A stretch of 64,000 nucleotides of DNA, from IMG/VR virus record IMGVR_UViG_3300032157_000001, positions 1 to 64,000 of that record. One strand, written 5' to 3'. This document shows, one piece after another, positions 53,179 through 62,565 of the stretch (position 1 is the first letter of the stretch; every line of letters starts with the position of its first letter). Under the pieces are notes generated by a model. That model did not search any database. It saw nothing but the letters and a program-made list of their open reading frames with translations, and was not told the DNA's origin. This DNA is from a virus. The translations under genes and the position numbers were made by a program.

Positions 53179-53896
53179 TGTAATTCTTAACGTATATAAG
53201 CGTGGTGATAAGCTGGAACAACAGATTGAGGCGATAAAAAATCAATCGATAAAGATTCCGAGTGAGAATATTCATGTGTGGTACAACAAAAGTGATGTAC
53301 GTCAGGAATTACCGAAAGATAAGGACATAAAAGTCTATATCTGTAATTGGAACACTAAATTTCATGGTAGATTTACAGTACCTCTTTTGTGTAAAACAAA
53401 ATATGTTGCAATATTTGATGACGACACCTTACCATATAAAGACTGGTTAAAGAATTGTGTTGAATCAATGGAGAAAAAGGAAGGATTGTATGGTGCTAGT
53501 GGTATAGTACTTAACACACCAACATCATATGCAAATCATTACAAGGTTGGATGGAATGGCCAACACCATGAAACGATAACACAAGTAGACTTGGTTGGGC
53601 ATTGTTGGTTTTTCAAACAAGAATGGACGAAATACCTTTGGTTAGAGCCTCCAATATCGTGGGATAATGGTGAAGATATAATGTTTTCATATTTGCTGCA
53701 GAAACACGCAAACATTAACACCTATGTTCCTCCGCATCCGGAGAATAATAGAAATGTTTGGAGTTGTATACCAGAACATGGTAGAATTGTTGGTGCTGAT
53801 GATCACGCATCATACAAGATGGGTTCTCATCTACCATTGAGAGACTCAATTGTTGTTGAATGTATAAAAAGAGGGTGGAAAATCGTAAAGAGATGA
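53171..53896 (+). CDS. family 2 glycosyltransferase
   Basis: 241 residues from the ATG at 53171; the in-frame TTG at 53162 is less likely. I-S-V-I-L-N-V-Y-K-R (2-11), A-I-F-D-D-D-T-L-P (near 80), and N-G-E-D-I-M-F (near 160) are GT2 motifs. It overlaps both neighbours, indicating coupled translation. Confidence 0.85.
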   Translation: MISVILNVYKRGDKLEQQIEAIKNQSIKIPSENIHVWYNKSDVRQELPKDKDIKVYICNWNTKFHGRFTVPLLCKTKYVAIFDDDTLPYKDWLKNCVESMEKKEGLYGASGIVLNTPTSYANHYKVGWNGQHHETITQVDLVGHCWFFKQEWTKYLWLEPPISWDNGEDIMFSYLLQKHANINTYVPPHPENNRNVWSCIPEHGRIVGADDHASYKMGSHLPLRDSIVVECIKRGWKIVKR

Positions 53897-54540
53897 AAAT
53901 AGTGTTTTGTCATAACGTTTTTATCAGATACAAGACATTGTTTGATACATTAAAAATTGAGAAGCAATTGTTTCCCGATTCGCAATCTGTTGTCGCATAC
54001 AATGACATAATGCCACCAGATTATGTGAAGAAGTTCAAGGACGTTGAATTTATTCCGTTTCATGGAAAGTCACATAAAATAGGTTGTGCAAATGGATGTA
54101 TCACTGCAATCAAAGCGGCATTGAAATATGAACCGGACGTTATTATCTTTTCACATGACGATGTGTTCATCAATGATAAGTATATTGATGTTGTTAACAT
54201 GAACATCAGTAAAATACTCGGATGGCATTTGGATTTTATATGTAGAAGACCTGCGGAGGGTTATGGAAAAAACTATTTCATGATGGAATGCTTCTTTATT
54301 TCAAAAAATGCCGCAAAAGAATGTTTTGAGAATAGACCTCTCTTTCAATCAGAAGAACAAATACCAACAGACATCAGAGGATCAATTTCACCAGAAGTTT
54401 TTTTACATGATGCAGTGAACATGTTTGGTGTTAAATCATTGGTACATAATTATGAACATAAGCTAGAGGGTTATAACGACACTTTAGGAAAAATAATGGG
54501 ATTTCATCATTTAAATGCAGGTAAACGAGGATGGTCATGA
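53893..54540 (+). CDS. GT-A-like glycosyltransferase, divergent
   Basis: 215 residues from the ATG at 53893, which overlaps the previous TGA. F-S-H-D-D-V-F-I (about 85-92) is a candidate metal-binding D-D-V motif. The rest is divergent from known families. Operon context supports a sugar-transfer role. Confidence 0.6.
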   Translation: MKIVFCHNVFIRYKTLFDTLKIEKQLFPDSQSVVAYNDIMPPDYVKKFKDVEFIPFHGKSHKIGCANGCITAIKAALKYEPDVIIFSHDDVFINDKYIDVVNMNISKILGWHLDFICRRPAEGYGKNYFMMECFFISKNAAKECFENRPLFQSEEQIPTDIRGSISPEVFLHDAVNMFGVKSLVHNYEHKLEGYNDTLGKIMGFHHLNAGKRGWS

Positions 54541-55175
54541 CACCACAACAAGAAAAAGAAGATTTTATAAAAACGTATTTCTCAAGTATGGAGAAATTAT
54601 TTGGGATAACGATGAATGATTTTTTGAAATATTACGAAGAATCGAAATATAGTGGTTATCCGGAAGAACCCGGAGGTTCTGCTTGGAAGAGTGAAGGTAA
54701 ATTTATCTACGTGATGATCAGACACGTAAAACCAAAACGTATTCTTGAGATAGGAAACTATCTTGGAAGAGGGACGACTAATCATATTCTGCAAGCAGTT
54801 GATGGAAACGGTGTTGGAGAAGTGACTCTACTTGACATAGTTGAAAGACTTGAATATAGTAAATTACACAGCAAGAACTTCAATAGGGTTATTGATGACT
54901 CATTGAAATATTTAGACAAGCCTTTTGATTTCGATATGATCGTTCAGGATGGTAATCACGAGTATGGGCATGTGAAGAAAGAACTTGAGTTGATGGAAAA
55001 ACATGCACAGAATGATTTCTGGATGTGGGGTCATGATTATTTTACTGTAAGACCTCCACAATGTGAGATTGCAAGATCATGGGCAGATGCCAAAGTCACA
55101 AAGTTCAATCAAAGAACGATGTTAAAAGACAGTATCAGCAATTGTGGATTTATTGTCTCAAAATTTGAAAAATAA
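54537..55175 (+). CDS. class I SAM-dependent methyltransferase
   Basis: 212 residues from the ATG at 54537 (ATGA overlap). I-L-E-I-G-N-Y-L-G-R-G-T-T (about 69-81) is the SAM-binding loop, with V-Q-D-G-N-H-E-Y downstream, as in Methyltransf_24-type enzymes. It may methylate sugars in the operon's product. Confidence 0.78.
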   Translation: MTPQQEKEDFIKTYFSSMEKLFGITMNDFLKYYEESKYSGYPEEPGGSAWKSEGKFIYVMIRHVKPKRILEIGNYLGRGTTNHILQAVDGNGVGEVTLLDIVERLEYSKLHSKNFNRVIDDSLKYLDKPFDFDMIVQDGNHEYGHVKKELELMEKHAQNDFWMWGHDYFTVRPPQCEIARSWADAKVTKFNQRTMLKDSISNCGFIVSKFEK

Positions 55176-55897
55176 TGAAAACATTCAAGGGTGATTTTGA
55201 TTTTTTCGTAAACCTGATTAAGACCGATGTTTCGTTCTCTTTATCAAGGTGGGGTGATGGTGAATTGAAAATATTGGAGAACAAACCATTAGACCTAAGA
55301 TCGAAAGGAGACGGAGAATTCAGACATGATCCAAACGATCCACAATGTCTTAAGATGAGAGAGATACTAATGAAATCATATAAACATCATGATTCAGATT
55401 ATTACATTGGGGTGGCATGTAGATGTTGTGTTGGATATGAAAAATTCAATTACATGAAAACGTTATCAGGTCAACCGGAGTCTAATCTTACTTGGGCCAA
55501 CATTTTTGTAAATTCAAACTACAAGCATTTTTTGACAGATTTCATTTCGGCTCTCCAAGGGAAGAAGGTTATTTTGGTTGCAAATAAGAATAGTAAGCTT
55601 GATAACCTTCCATTTAAAATTGAAAAATTCTATCCTGTGTCAACGGATGCGTGGATAACTAATTACGAGTTGTCACAACAACTTCAAATGGAGATTGGTG
55701 AGTTTAATGTGAAAAACCATATATATTTATTTGCTGCGGGGCCGTTTGCAAATATTTTAACGTATGAGTTGTGGAATTACAGTAAAGAAAATACTTACAT
55801 CGATATTGGTTCAACGCTAGACAAAATTTTAGGGTTAATAATCACAAGGATGTATTTGCAGGGTGCAGATACTTTAAATAAAGTATGTGTATGGTAA
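55175..55897 (+). CDS. GT-D fold glycosyltransferase
   Basis: 240 residues. The N-terminal S-L-S-R-W-G-D-G-E-L (22-31) is the hallmark R-x-G-D-G-E motif of GT-D enzymes (DUF1792 type). It starts with TAATG overlap to the methyltransferase gene. Such enzymes add glucose or related sugars to glycans on surface proteins of bacteria. Confidence 0.8.
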   Translation: MKTFKGDFDFFVNLIKTDVSFSLSRWGDGELKILENKPLDLRSKGDGEFRHDPNDPQCLKMREILMKSYKHHDSDYYIGVACRCCVGYEKFNYMKTLSGQPESNLTWANIFVNSNYKHFLTDFISALQGKKVILVANKNSKLDNLPFKIEKFYPVSTDAWITNYELSQQLQMEIGEFNVKNHIYLFAAGPFANILTYELWNYSKENTYIDIGSTLDKILGLIITRMYLQGADTLNKVCVW

Positions 55898-56523
55898 TTG
55901 ACGATCATAGTTGGTGGCATAATCCACAAAACCCAAATGCTTTTCGCATAGCAAAATTGGATGAGGATTATCCAGAATCTTATTTTAAAGGATATGGAAG
56001 TGTTGCCACTGATGATAACATTGCTGCTTATTGTAATTTTGTTTCAGAATACTATACTAAACTGACAAAAAAACAACTTTCATCGATTATAGAATACGGT
56101 AGTGCTTCTGGATTATTTTCAAAAATATTCAAAGAAAGGGGTGTTAGAATTACAAGTATTGATGGTTCCAGCAAAGCCACAAGTCGGGAGAGAAGAGATT
56201 TTAGGAGAGTGTTCACACAAAATAAAACCAAACAGTATGATATTGCACTTTGTACAGAAGTGGCAGAGCATATTGAACCCCCATTTGCGGGGATATTGGT
56301 TTATAATTTAGTAAATGAATCGAATATAATTTGGTGGTCATCAGCGGAGAAAGCAGCAGCACCGCACGTACATCATCCAAATGAACAACCATTACAGTAT
56401 TGGAAAAACATATTTGATTTCTACGGGTATAATTGTTTTATGTTACCGGATGAGGTTTATGATGCGTGTGCTGCAAGAGGTCGTTGTATTTTTTATAACA
56501 AAATTTCATATGATAGATTTTAA
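55885..56523 (+). CDS. class I SAM-dependent methyltransferase
   Basis: 212 residues. I-I-E-Y-G-S-A-S-G-L-F-S-K is a variant SAM-binding loop, followed by I-T-S-I-D-G-S and C-T-E-V-A-E-H-I-E. An ATG at 55891 is an alternative start. It overlaps the GT-D gene by 13 bases and the next by 14. Confidence 0.75.
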   Translation: MCMVIDDHSWWHNPQNPNAFRIAKLDEDYPESYFKGYGSVATDDNIAAYCNFVSEYYTKLTKKQLSSIIEYGSASGLFSKIFKERGVRITSIDGSSKATSRERRDFRRVFTQNKTKQYDIALCTEVAEHIEPPFAGILVYNLVNESNIIWWSSAEKAAAPHVHHPNEQPLQYWKNIFDFYGYNCFMLPDEVYDACAARGRCIFYNKISYDRF

Positions 56524-57157
56524 CAAGTATAAAAACGATGGATGGGGTCTCTCAAGAAGAGAGTTTGAACTTCTCTATGATGAGTTAAGGAAATACCCCA
56601 AATCAGAAAATCAGAAAGTATATAATGTCGTTGAATTTGGTTCTGGCAGGTCAACCGAATTTTTGATAGATAGCATGCGTGACATTGGGATGCATATGGA
56701 CATAACTTCTTTTGACGATTCAAAAGAATATGCATTCAAAGGTAATCATTTGAGTCTGACGCTGAATATAACATCCCTTGTAGATTGTGAAGACCATGTC
56801 TTTGAACAGATGTTCAAAGATAGATATTATGATTCAACAAAAATGAAGGATAAAGCAACACCAGTACATACCAGACAGAAAAATACGTTCTACAAAATAG
56901 ATAAGACTATGCTTCCGAGTAAAGTTGACTTATTGATTGTAGATGGCCCACATGGTAATGGAAGAAGCTTGGCATATCTTCATTGTATGGATTTACTTAT
57001 TGATGGATCGTTGGTTTTAATTGATGATGCATCACATTATCCTTTTTATGATCATTTGAAAATGTTGTGTGAGACAACAGTTATCGCTGAACAGCATATT
57101 CGAGAAAATAAGTGGGATTTGGGTGGAGATTTTGTTTTTTGTAAAATTAAAAAATAA
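56510..57157 (+). CDS. SAM-dependent methyltransferase-like protein
   Basis: 215 residues from the ATG at 56510; earlier in-frame ATGs lie inside the previous gene. V-V-E-F-G-S-G-R-S-T-E-F (about 35-46), L-L-I-V-D-G-P-H-G-N-G and L-V-L-I-D-D-A-S-H-Y are Rossmann-fold motifs of methyltransferases of the Methyltransf_24 kind. Substrate unknown. Confidence 0.72.
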   Translation: MIDFNKYKNDGWGLSRREFELLYDELRKYPKSENQKVYNVVEFGSGRSTEFLIDSMRDIGMHMDITSFDDSKEYAFKGNHLSLTLNITSLVDCEDHVFEQMFKDRYYDSTKMKDKATPVHTRQKNTFYKIDKTMLPSKVDLLIVDGPHGNGRSLAYLHCMDLLIDGSLVLIDDASHYPFYDHLKMLCETTVIAEQHIRENKWDLGGDFVFCKIKK

Positions 57158-57161
57158 GAAT

Positions 57162-57773
57162 ATGTACGTACCGGAAGATTATTGGAAAAAAGAATTAGGT
57201 GGGGAATATGCATGGAAAGAACATGCGAGATCATCACCACAATTGAGACATTCAATTGATAGAACAAGAACATTGATATTACCCGAACTCTTAAAGAGAA
57301 AAAAGGGTAATGGTGGGGTGTTGGATGCTGGTTGTGGATCGGGATATGCGATCAAAACTTTCAATGAATCAAAGGCGTGGGATAGCTACTATGGCGTAGA
57401 TTTCCAACAACACAGAATTGATTTTTGTAAGGAAAATTATGCTCATACAGACATAAAATTTGTGTGTAGTAATCTGAATACACTCCCAATACCAGATAAA
57501 TCCATATCGACAATTTATACCGGAGCCGTACTGATGCACATTCCAATTGAAAACAAGAAGAAGGTAATTCAAGAATTTAAAAGAATTCTAACGGATGATG
57601 GATTTTACTTTGGACATGAGGTTGTAATAGACAATCAAGAAATATCTGATCATGGACATGTTGTCAATACCAATCTTAAATGGTTGAAAGAACAATTTGA
57701 TCCTTTTGATGTTGAGGTTGTGGTTCTACATTATGATACTTATGATTTTCAAATAATCTATGCACACAAATGA
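57162..57773 (+). CDS. class I SAM-dependent methyltransferase
   Basis: 203 residues from the ATG at 57162. L-D-A-G-C-G-S-G-Y-A-I is the SAM-binding loop, followed by Y-G-V-D-F and a L-P-I-P-D-K-S-I-S-T-I-Y segment as in Methyltransf_11/25 proteins. Probably O-methylation of a sugar. ATGA overlap with the next gene. Confidence 0.85.
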   Translation: MYVPEDYWKKELGGEYAWKEHARSSPQLRHSIDRTRTLILPELLKRKKGNGGVLDAGCGSGYAIKTFNESKAWDSYYGVDFQQHRIDFCKENYAHTDIKFVCSNLNTLPIPDKSISTIYTGAVLMHIPIENKKKVIQEFKRILTDDGFYFGHEVVIDNQEISDHGHVVNTNLKWLKEQFDPFDVEVVVLHYDTYDFQIIYAHK

Positions 57774-58714
57774 AAGTAGCACTGCATACAAATCAATTGT
57801 CGCTAAGAGGAACAGAAGTTTCAATGTATGATTATGCAAAGTATAACGAAGACCTACTTGGGAATCAAAGTATTATTGTAACTAAAGACCCGAAGATTCA
57901 AAAATTTACCGATCCTTTGGCGGTAGAGAAGTTTTGTTCGAGATTTCCTGTACATTTTTACAGAACTGTAGACGAGCTTCAATCAATTTTAGATTCAGAA
58001 AAGGTTGATGTGTTCTACGCTCAAAAGGCCGGAATGGTGGACGATATTGTTTCTAAAAATTGTAAGACTGTCGTTCATGCGGTTTTCCAGTATGAGCAAC
58101 CTCACGGTAATGTTTATGCATATATTTCCGAATGGCTGAGTAATTTGTATGGAAATAGACATCCCTTTGTTCCATACATGGTTGATCTCCCAAATGAAAA
58201 TGGTGACTTGCGCAAAGAATTAGGGATACCCAAAGACGCTGTGGTTTATGGTAGACATGGTGGGTATGAAACGTTTGATCATATGTTCGTTAAACATACA
58301 GTGCTTAAAATAGCCGAAACCAATCCAAACATCTATTTTATTTTTATGAATACAGAGAAATGGTTCACCAAACCGTTAGAAAATATCATCTTCATAGAAC
58401 CCACAAGCGATCTAATTAGAAAAACCCAATTCATTAATACTTGTGACGCTATGTTGCATGCGAGAATTAATGGAGAATCTTTTGGTCTTGCTGTTGCTGA
58501 ATTCTCAATCAGAAACAAACCAGTACTGACACACAGATTTGCTAGAGACACAGCACACATTGCAATGTTGGGAGATAAAGGTAGATATTATAGTGATGCG
58601 AAGTCGTTAGAGTTATTACTTTTACAAAAATGGGATAATACAAAAGATTGGAACGCATACAGTGCATACTCCCCGGAGAATGTGATGCAAAAATTTAAAT
58701 CTGTGTTCCTTTAA
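57770..58714 (+). CDS. GT-B glycosyltransferase (family 4-like)
   Basis: 314 residues. The N-terminus has M-K-V-A-L-H-T-N-Q-L-S-L-R-G-T-E (glycine-rich loop), and the C-terminal half has R-I-N-G-E-S-F-G-L-A-V-A-E-F, the E-x-F-G-x-x-x-x-E signature of retaining GT4 enzymes. The start overlaps the previous TGA (ATGA) and the stop overlaps the next ATG (TAATG). Confidence 0.85.
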   Translation: MKVALHTNQLSLRGTEVSMYDYAKYNEDLLGNQSIIVTKDPKIQKFTDPLAVEKFCSRFPVHFYRTVDELQSILDSEKVDVFYAQKAGMVDDIVSKNCKTVVHAVFQYEQPHGNVYAYISEWLSNLYGNRHPFVPYMVDLPNENGDLRKELGIPKDAVVYGRHGGYETFDHMFVKHTVLKIAETNPNIYFIFMNTEKWFTKPLENIIFIEPTSDLIRKTQFINTCDAMLHARINGESFGLAVAEFSIRNKPVLTHRFARDTAHIAMLGDKGRYYSDAKSLELLLLQKWDNTKDWNAYSAYSPENVMQKFKSVFL

Positions 58715-59436
58715 TGCCGATAAGTAAAAAACATAATCTATTGTTTATACATAATCCAAAATGTGGCGGTAGTTCAATAGAACAATATTTTGGAATGTCA
58801 AATAATCATAATGTTGCAAACAGGGAAACATTGTTTGGGTTAGGAAATATTCCAAAAATTAATGATGAGAAAGGGGGGAGAAGGAGAATACAAATGATGC
58901 AGAATAATTTTATTGCACGTAATGTACCGCTCCAACATTTAACCCCAACACAGATGATCGATTATGGGTTTATTACAAGACATGATTTTCTAAAATATGT
59001 TAGTTTTGTGTTTGTTAGAAATCCTTGGGACAAATTAATTTCTTCCTATAAATCGTATCATCATAGACTATATCCTAACTTTGATAAGTTTTTGGAGTGG
59101 GTTGTTAAAATTGTAGAACACGAAAAAACAGATGAATTTTTTATCTACAAAGATGGAAGGGAAACGGTTAACACACATTTTAAAGAACAATATAAGTATT
59201 TGAATTACCATGATGAACGATTAGTCAACTACGTTGGAAGATATGAAAATTACGAAGAAGAAATAATTGAATTGTGTGAAATAATTGGAGAGGATTATAG
59301 GGGGATTGGTAAATTAAATATTACTAAAAATAAAGATCATTACTCAAATTACTATACAGATGAACAAAGGGATTTGGTTGGCGACATCTATAAAACCGAT
59401 ATTGAATTATTTGATTATAAATTTGAAAGAGTATGA
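58714..59436 (+). CDS. sulfotransferase
   Basis: 240 residues. L-L-F-I-H-N-P-K-C-G-G-S-S-I (9-22) is the 5'-phosphosulfate-binding loop and V-F-V-R-N-P-W-D-K-L-I-S-S-Y (98-111) is the 3'-phosphate motif of PAPS-dependent sulfotransferases (Sulfotransfer_2 type). The C-terminal H-Y-S-N-Y-Y-T-D-E-Q segment is also typical. It would put sulfate on a sugar hydroxyl using host PAPS. Rare in phages and a clear hint that the operon makes a decorated glycan. Confidence 0.88.
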   Translation: MPISKKHNLLFIHNPKCGGSSIEQYFGMSNNHNVANRETLFGLGNIPKINDEKGGRRRIQMMQNNFIARNVPLQHLTPTQMIDYGFITRHDFLKYVSFVFVRNPWDKLISSYKSYHHRLYPNFDKFLEWVVKIVEHEKTDEFFIYKDGRETVNTHFKEQYKYLNYHDERLVNYVGRYENYEEEIIELCEIIGEDYRGIGKLNITKNKDHYSNYYTDEQRDLVGDIYKTDIELFDYKFERV

Positions 59437-60224
59437 GTGCTAAATTTGCAACACACGTTTTATTGTTTGGACAAGACAAATGGATCATGCGCAACATAGA
59501 GAATGCATATCCGCATGTCGATAAAATTTATGTTGCTCACAGTCCACTACCTTGGGCCTACAATAAAAGTGCACGTGAGAAATACACAGACAGTTTCGAC
59601 TTAGGGTTGTTGGCGAAATCGGAATTTGCTGATAAGATTACTGTGATAAGTGGAGTGTGGGATACGGAAGAGGCACAAAGAAATGCGTGTGTTGATCAAG
59701 CCATTAAGGATGGAATGGATTATCTAATCATTCATGATGCTGACGAATTTTACTTCCATGAAAATTTTAAGATGATCATAGAGTTCATTGAAAAGCACCC
59801 GAACTTTGAACTTTATAAAATTGGGTGGTTTTGTTTTTGGAAGAGTTTTAACTACATTCTTCTTGGTGAAGATGGGAAGAAGTTAATAGGTTATCCTGAA
59901 TTTGCAATAAATCTAAAGGCTGACGTTAAATTTCAATCTAAAAGACGACCATTTACTCCAAGAATGGCTATAAAATCTGCTGTTATTCCAGCCGATGTTG
60001 GTGTTTGCTATCACGGATCGTATGTATTAACAAATGAGGAAGTCTATCAAAAAATCAATACGTGGGGTCATGCTAATGACTTTGATAGAGAAAAGTGGTA
60101 TAAAGAGATTTGGCTGAAATGGACACCTCAAATGAAAAACTTGCATCTTGTTTCTCCCGCAGCATGGTCACAGGCTGTGCATTTTGATGGTGCGTTACCT
60201 GAAGTGATAAAAGATTTAAAGTAA
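59433..60224 (+). CDS. family 2-like glycosyltransferase
   Basis: 263 residues. An N-terminal Rossmann-like strand series leads to Y-L-I-I-H-D-A-D-E-F-Y (91-101), the D-x-D metal motif of GT-A enzymes. The ATG overlaps the previous stop region. The family is related to glycosyl transferase 92/DUF23-type enzymes in layout, but this is not certain. Confidence 0.75.
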   Translation: MSAKFATHVLLFGQDKWIMRNIENAYPHVDKIYVAHSPLPWAYNKSAREKYTDSFDLGLLAKSEFADKITVISGVWDTEEAQRNACVDQAIKDGMDYLIIHDADEFYFHENFKMIIEFIEKHPNFELYKIGWFCFWKSFNYILLGEDGKKLIGYPEFAINLKADVKFQSKRRPFTPRMAIKSAVIPADVGVCYHGSYVLTNEEVYQKINTWGHANDFDREKWYKEIWLKWTPQMKNLHLVSPAAWSQAVHFDGALPEVIKDLK

Positions 60225-61250
60225 ATGTTACTGATTGCATATGGAACAAGACCAGAATGGCTAAAGATAAAACCGATAATAGATGCACTTAATGAAAAGA
60301 AGTGTGTATATAAAGTTTTATTCACCGGTCAGCATGTCGACATCGCACCAAAAGATGCAGACTTCAAAATAGATTTATCAACGAACAACTCCAATAATGT
60401 CGATAGACTAAATTTCGTTCTGAGCAAGTGCATTGAAGAAACGGCAAAAATTTTAAACACTTCTTCAGAAATAACACACGTAATGGTTCAGGGTGATACA
60501 ACATCAGCCCTTGGTGTTGCAATGGCAGCTTTCAATATTGGTGTAAATGTCATACATCTTGAAGCGGGGTTAAGAACTAACGATCTTGAAAATCCATTCC
60601 CTGAAGAAGCCAACAGACAGATGATCTCGCGAATTTCAAAAATTCATCTTTGTCCAACACTATATAACAAAGTTAATTTAGAACACGAACAAGTTGGTGG
60701 CGATAAATATGTCGTTGGAAATACGGCTCTTGATAATCTTCATAGTTATCTTCCTCTTTGTGAATATGAGAATATTGTACTGGTTACACTTCACCGAAGA
60801 GAAAACCACAATACGATTTATTCATGGTTTACAGCCATAAACAAAATGGCCGCAAAATACGCCGACCATGTGTTTATACTGCCAATGCACCCCAACCCAA
60901 ATGTTAAGAAATATGTCGATATTTTGACCAATGTGAGGGTTTTTGCCCCTCTTTCACACCCCGACTTGCTTAATATTCTTGTAAAGTGTAAATTTGTCAT
61001 AACCGACAGTGGAGGCATTCAAGAAGAATGTTCCTTTTTGGGCAAAAAAGCAATTGTTTGTCGAAAAGAAACAGAACGACCTGAAGCAATTGGATATACA
61101 ACACAATTATGTGAATCGCCGGAAGAATTGGAATTAATGGTGAATGAAGTCATGCATAATTATGAAATAATTGATCATCCTTGTCCCTTTGGTGATGGAC
61201 ATTCAGCAAAAAAGATCGTTAAGCTTTTGAAAGAAAAAATTAGGTTATGA
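60225..61250 (+). CDS. wecB: UDP-N-acetylglucosamine 2-epimerase
   Basis: 341 residues. Motifs of the WecB/MnaA family are all present: G-T-R-P-E (7-11), V-Q-G-D-T-T-S, H-L-E-A-G-L-R-T, P-F-P-E-E-A-N-R-Q-M, T-L-H-R-R-E-N, T-D-S-G-G-I-Q-E-E and E-T-E-R-P-E. The enzyme interconverts UDP-GlcNAc and UDP-ManNAc in the cytoplasm, giving the phage its own supply of an activated amino sugar for the transferases upstream. Confidence 0.93.
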   Translation: MLLIAYGTRPEWLKIKPIIDALNEKKCVYKVLFTGQHVDIAPKDADFKIDLSTNNSNNVDRLNFVLSKCIEETAKILNTSSEITHVMVQGDTTSALGVAMAAFNIGVNVIHLEAGLRTNDLENPFPEEANRQMISRISKIHLCPTLYNKVNLEHEQVGGDKYVVGNTALDNLHSYLPLCEYENIVLVTLHRRENHNTIYSWFTAINKMAAKYADHVFILPMHPNPNVKKYVDILTNVRVFAPLSHPDLLNILVKCKFVITDSGGIQEECSFLGKKAIVCRKETERPEAIGYTTQLCESPEELELMVNEVMHNYEIIDHPCPFGDGHSAKKIVKLLKEKIRL

Positions 61251-61720
61251 ACAAGTACGAAGACAGAGCGATGCAGATAAGTTTGTATTCCGAAATTCTT
61301 GAACCAAGAATAAGAACAACAAAAACTGATGTCGCTCGGTTTTATGAGGATATTTTTCTATCGCTAGTTAAGAATGATGGTGCAACAAGATTCTATGGAG
61401 GAAGAAACGACCAATATCTTGACATGAATAACTATACGTGGATTCAATATGAAAAGTATGCTGATGGTAGAATTTGGGTGTCATCTAAATTTCTTAAAAT
61501 AGATCAAGCTTTTGGGTTAACAAAAAAGCAAAGTGAAAGGCTCGTTCGTAAGTACGCGAATAAGTATCTTGGTATATCAAGATTCAAATATATGGGTTAC
61601 ATTCTTGATCATAATGCTCCGGACTATAGATTTGATATATTAGGAAATGATGAAGAGATTTACATACCAGTACGTGGTGCCGCACAAATGGCAGTAAGCA
61701 CTGAAATATTTGTTGAATGA
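61247..61720 (+). CDS. hypothetical protein
   Basis: 157 residues, soluble, rich in Tyr, Arg and Lys. No recognised domain. The ATG overlaps the epimerase stop (ATGA), so it is part of the same operon. Confidence 0.65.
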   Translation: MNKYEDRAMQISLYSEILEPRIRTTKTDVARFYEDIFLSLVKNDGATRFYGGRNDQYLDMNNYTWIQYEKYADGRIWVSSKFLKIDQAFGLTKKQSERLVRKYANKYLGISRFKYMGYILDHNAPDYRFDILGNDEEIYIPVRGAAQMAVSTEIFVE

Positions 61721-62352
61721 TTGAGATTGGAAAAATCGTCTACAGCGATAAATTAGTAAATCATAAGCCTCTTCCATACGTTGTATACCACAAGTATGAA
61801 CCAAATGTTCATGTTGCTAGAGTAAAGAATTACTCCACACTTATTGTTGGTTGGAAATTGGTCAACGAGATTATTCCAAAATATCCTCACGACATTCTTG
61901 AGCGTGAGATAGACCTTAAAAGAAAAGACAAATACTTTTGGGAATTCTCTTTTGATGAGGATAACGTACAGTACACCCAAGGCCTTGAGGCATTCATTAA
62001 GAAACTTCCATATCTCTACATCTCAAAATTTGAGTATAAAAATGCAGACCCAATATTCAATGGCTTATTTACATTGGATGATCTTGATAAATTTTTACCG
62101 TCTGATGGGTATCTCTACGTTTATAAAAATGAGATAGCATATTATTTCGATTATGCTGAAAGCAGGATTTATGGGATTAAGTTATCGGTGTATGAATACA
62201 TGGGGGTTCCAGTACCCGCAGTTATAGATCGTTTGGTGAAGAAATCTAAGCGTCATTTTCTTGACGATTCCACTGAGTATCAGAAGTATTACAAGCATTT
62301 TCCGGAGTTTGGACTTTTAAAACGTAGCATGGTTGTTTTCTTGTTTTCATAG
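61717..62352 (+). CDS. hypothetical protein
   Basis: 211 residues, rich in Tyr, Phe and Lys, beta-rich, no known motif. Last gene of the glycan operon by ATGA overlap; a late octamer overlaps its stop. Confidence 0.65.
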   Translation: MIEIGKIVYSDKLVNHKPLPYVVYHKYEPNVHVARVKNYSTLIVGWKLVNEIIPKYPHDILEREIDLKRKDKYFWEFSFDEDNVQYTQGLEAFIKKLPYLYISKFEYKNADPIFNGLFTLDDLDKFLPSDGYLYVYKNEIAYYFDYAESRIYGIKLSVYEYMGVPVPAVIDRLVKKSKRHFLDDSTEYQKYYKHFPEFGLLKRSMVVFLFS

Positions 62353-62359
62353 TATTTAT
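62352..62359 (+). promoter_or_regulatory. late-promoter-like octamer GTATTTAT
   Basis: Exact octamer ending 13 bases before the ATG at 62373. Confidence 0.7.
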
Positions 62360-62372
62360 ATGAAAAATTACT

Positions 62373-62552
62373 ATGGAAAACATGGAAAAGAAGCAGTCTG
62401 CGTTAGAGAAGTTTTTGGGCATCGGTAAGAAGTCCTCAAAAGGTAACGACAGCAAAAAGGTCATTCTTGACGAAAGAGAAGGGTTGATTGAAAGAGTTGA
62501 CAAGGTTTTGATCACAAAAGACGGCAAGCAATTACTTAGAGAACAATACTAA
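62373..62552 (+). CDS. small basic late protein, 59 residues
   Basis: ATG at 62373, 13 bases after a late octamer, TAA at 62550-62552. Lys-rich, helical; a second ATG at 62382 is possible. It leads a rightward virion-type operon. Similar small basic proteins occur in T4-type prohead core operons (gp67/gp68), but no sequence match was made. Confidence 0.6.
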   Translation: MENMEKKQSALEKFLGIGKKSSKGNDSKKVILDEREGLIERVDKVLITKDGKQLLREQY

Positions 62553-62565
62553 AATCAATCCGGAG

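Noticed and set aside
56381-56509. N-terminal extension of the methyltransferase at 56510
   Set aside because: The added 43 residues lie inside the preceding gene in another frame and do not look like part of a methyltransferase.
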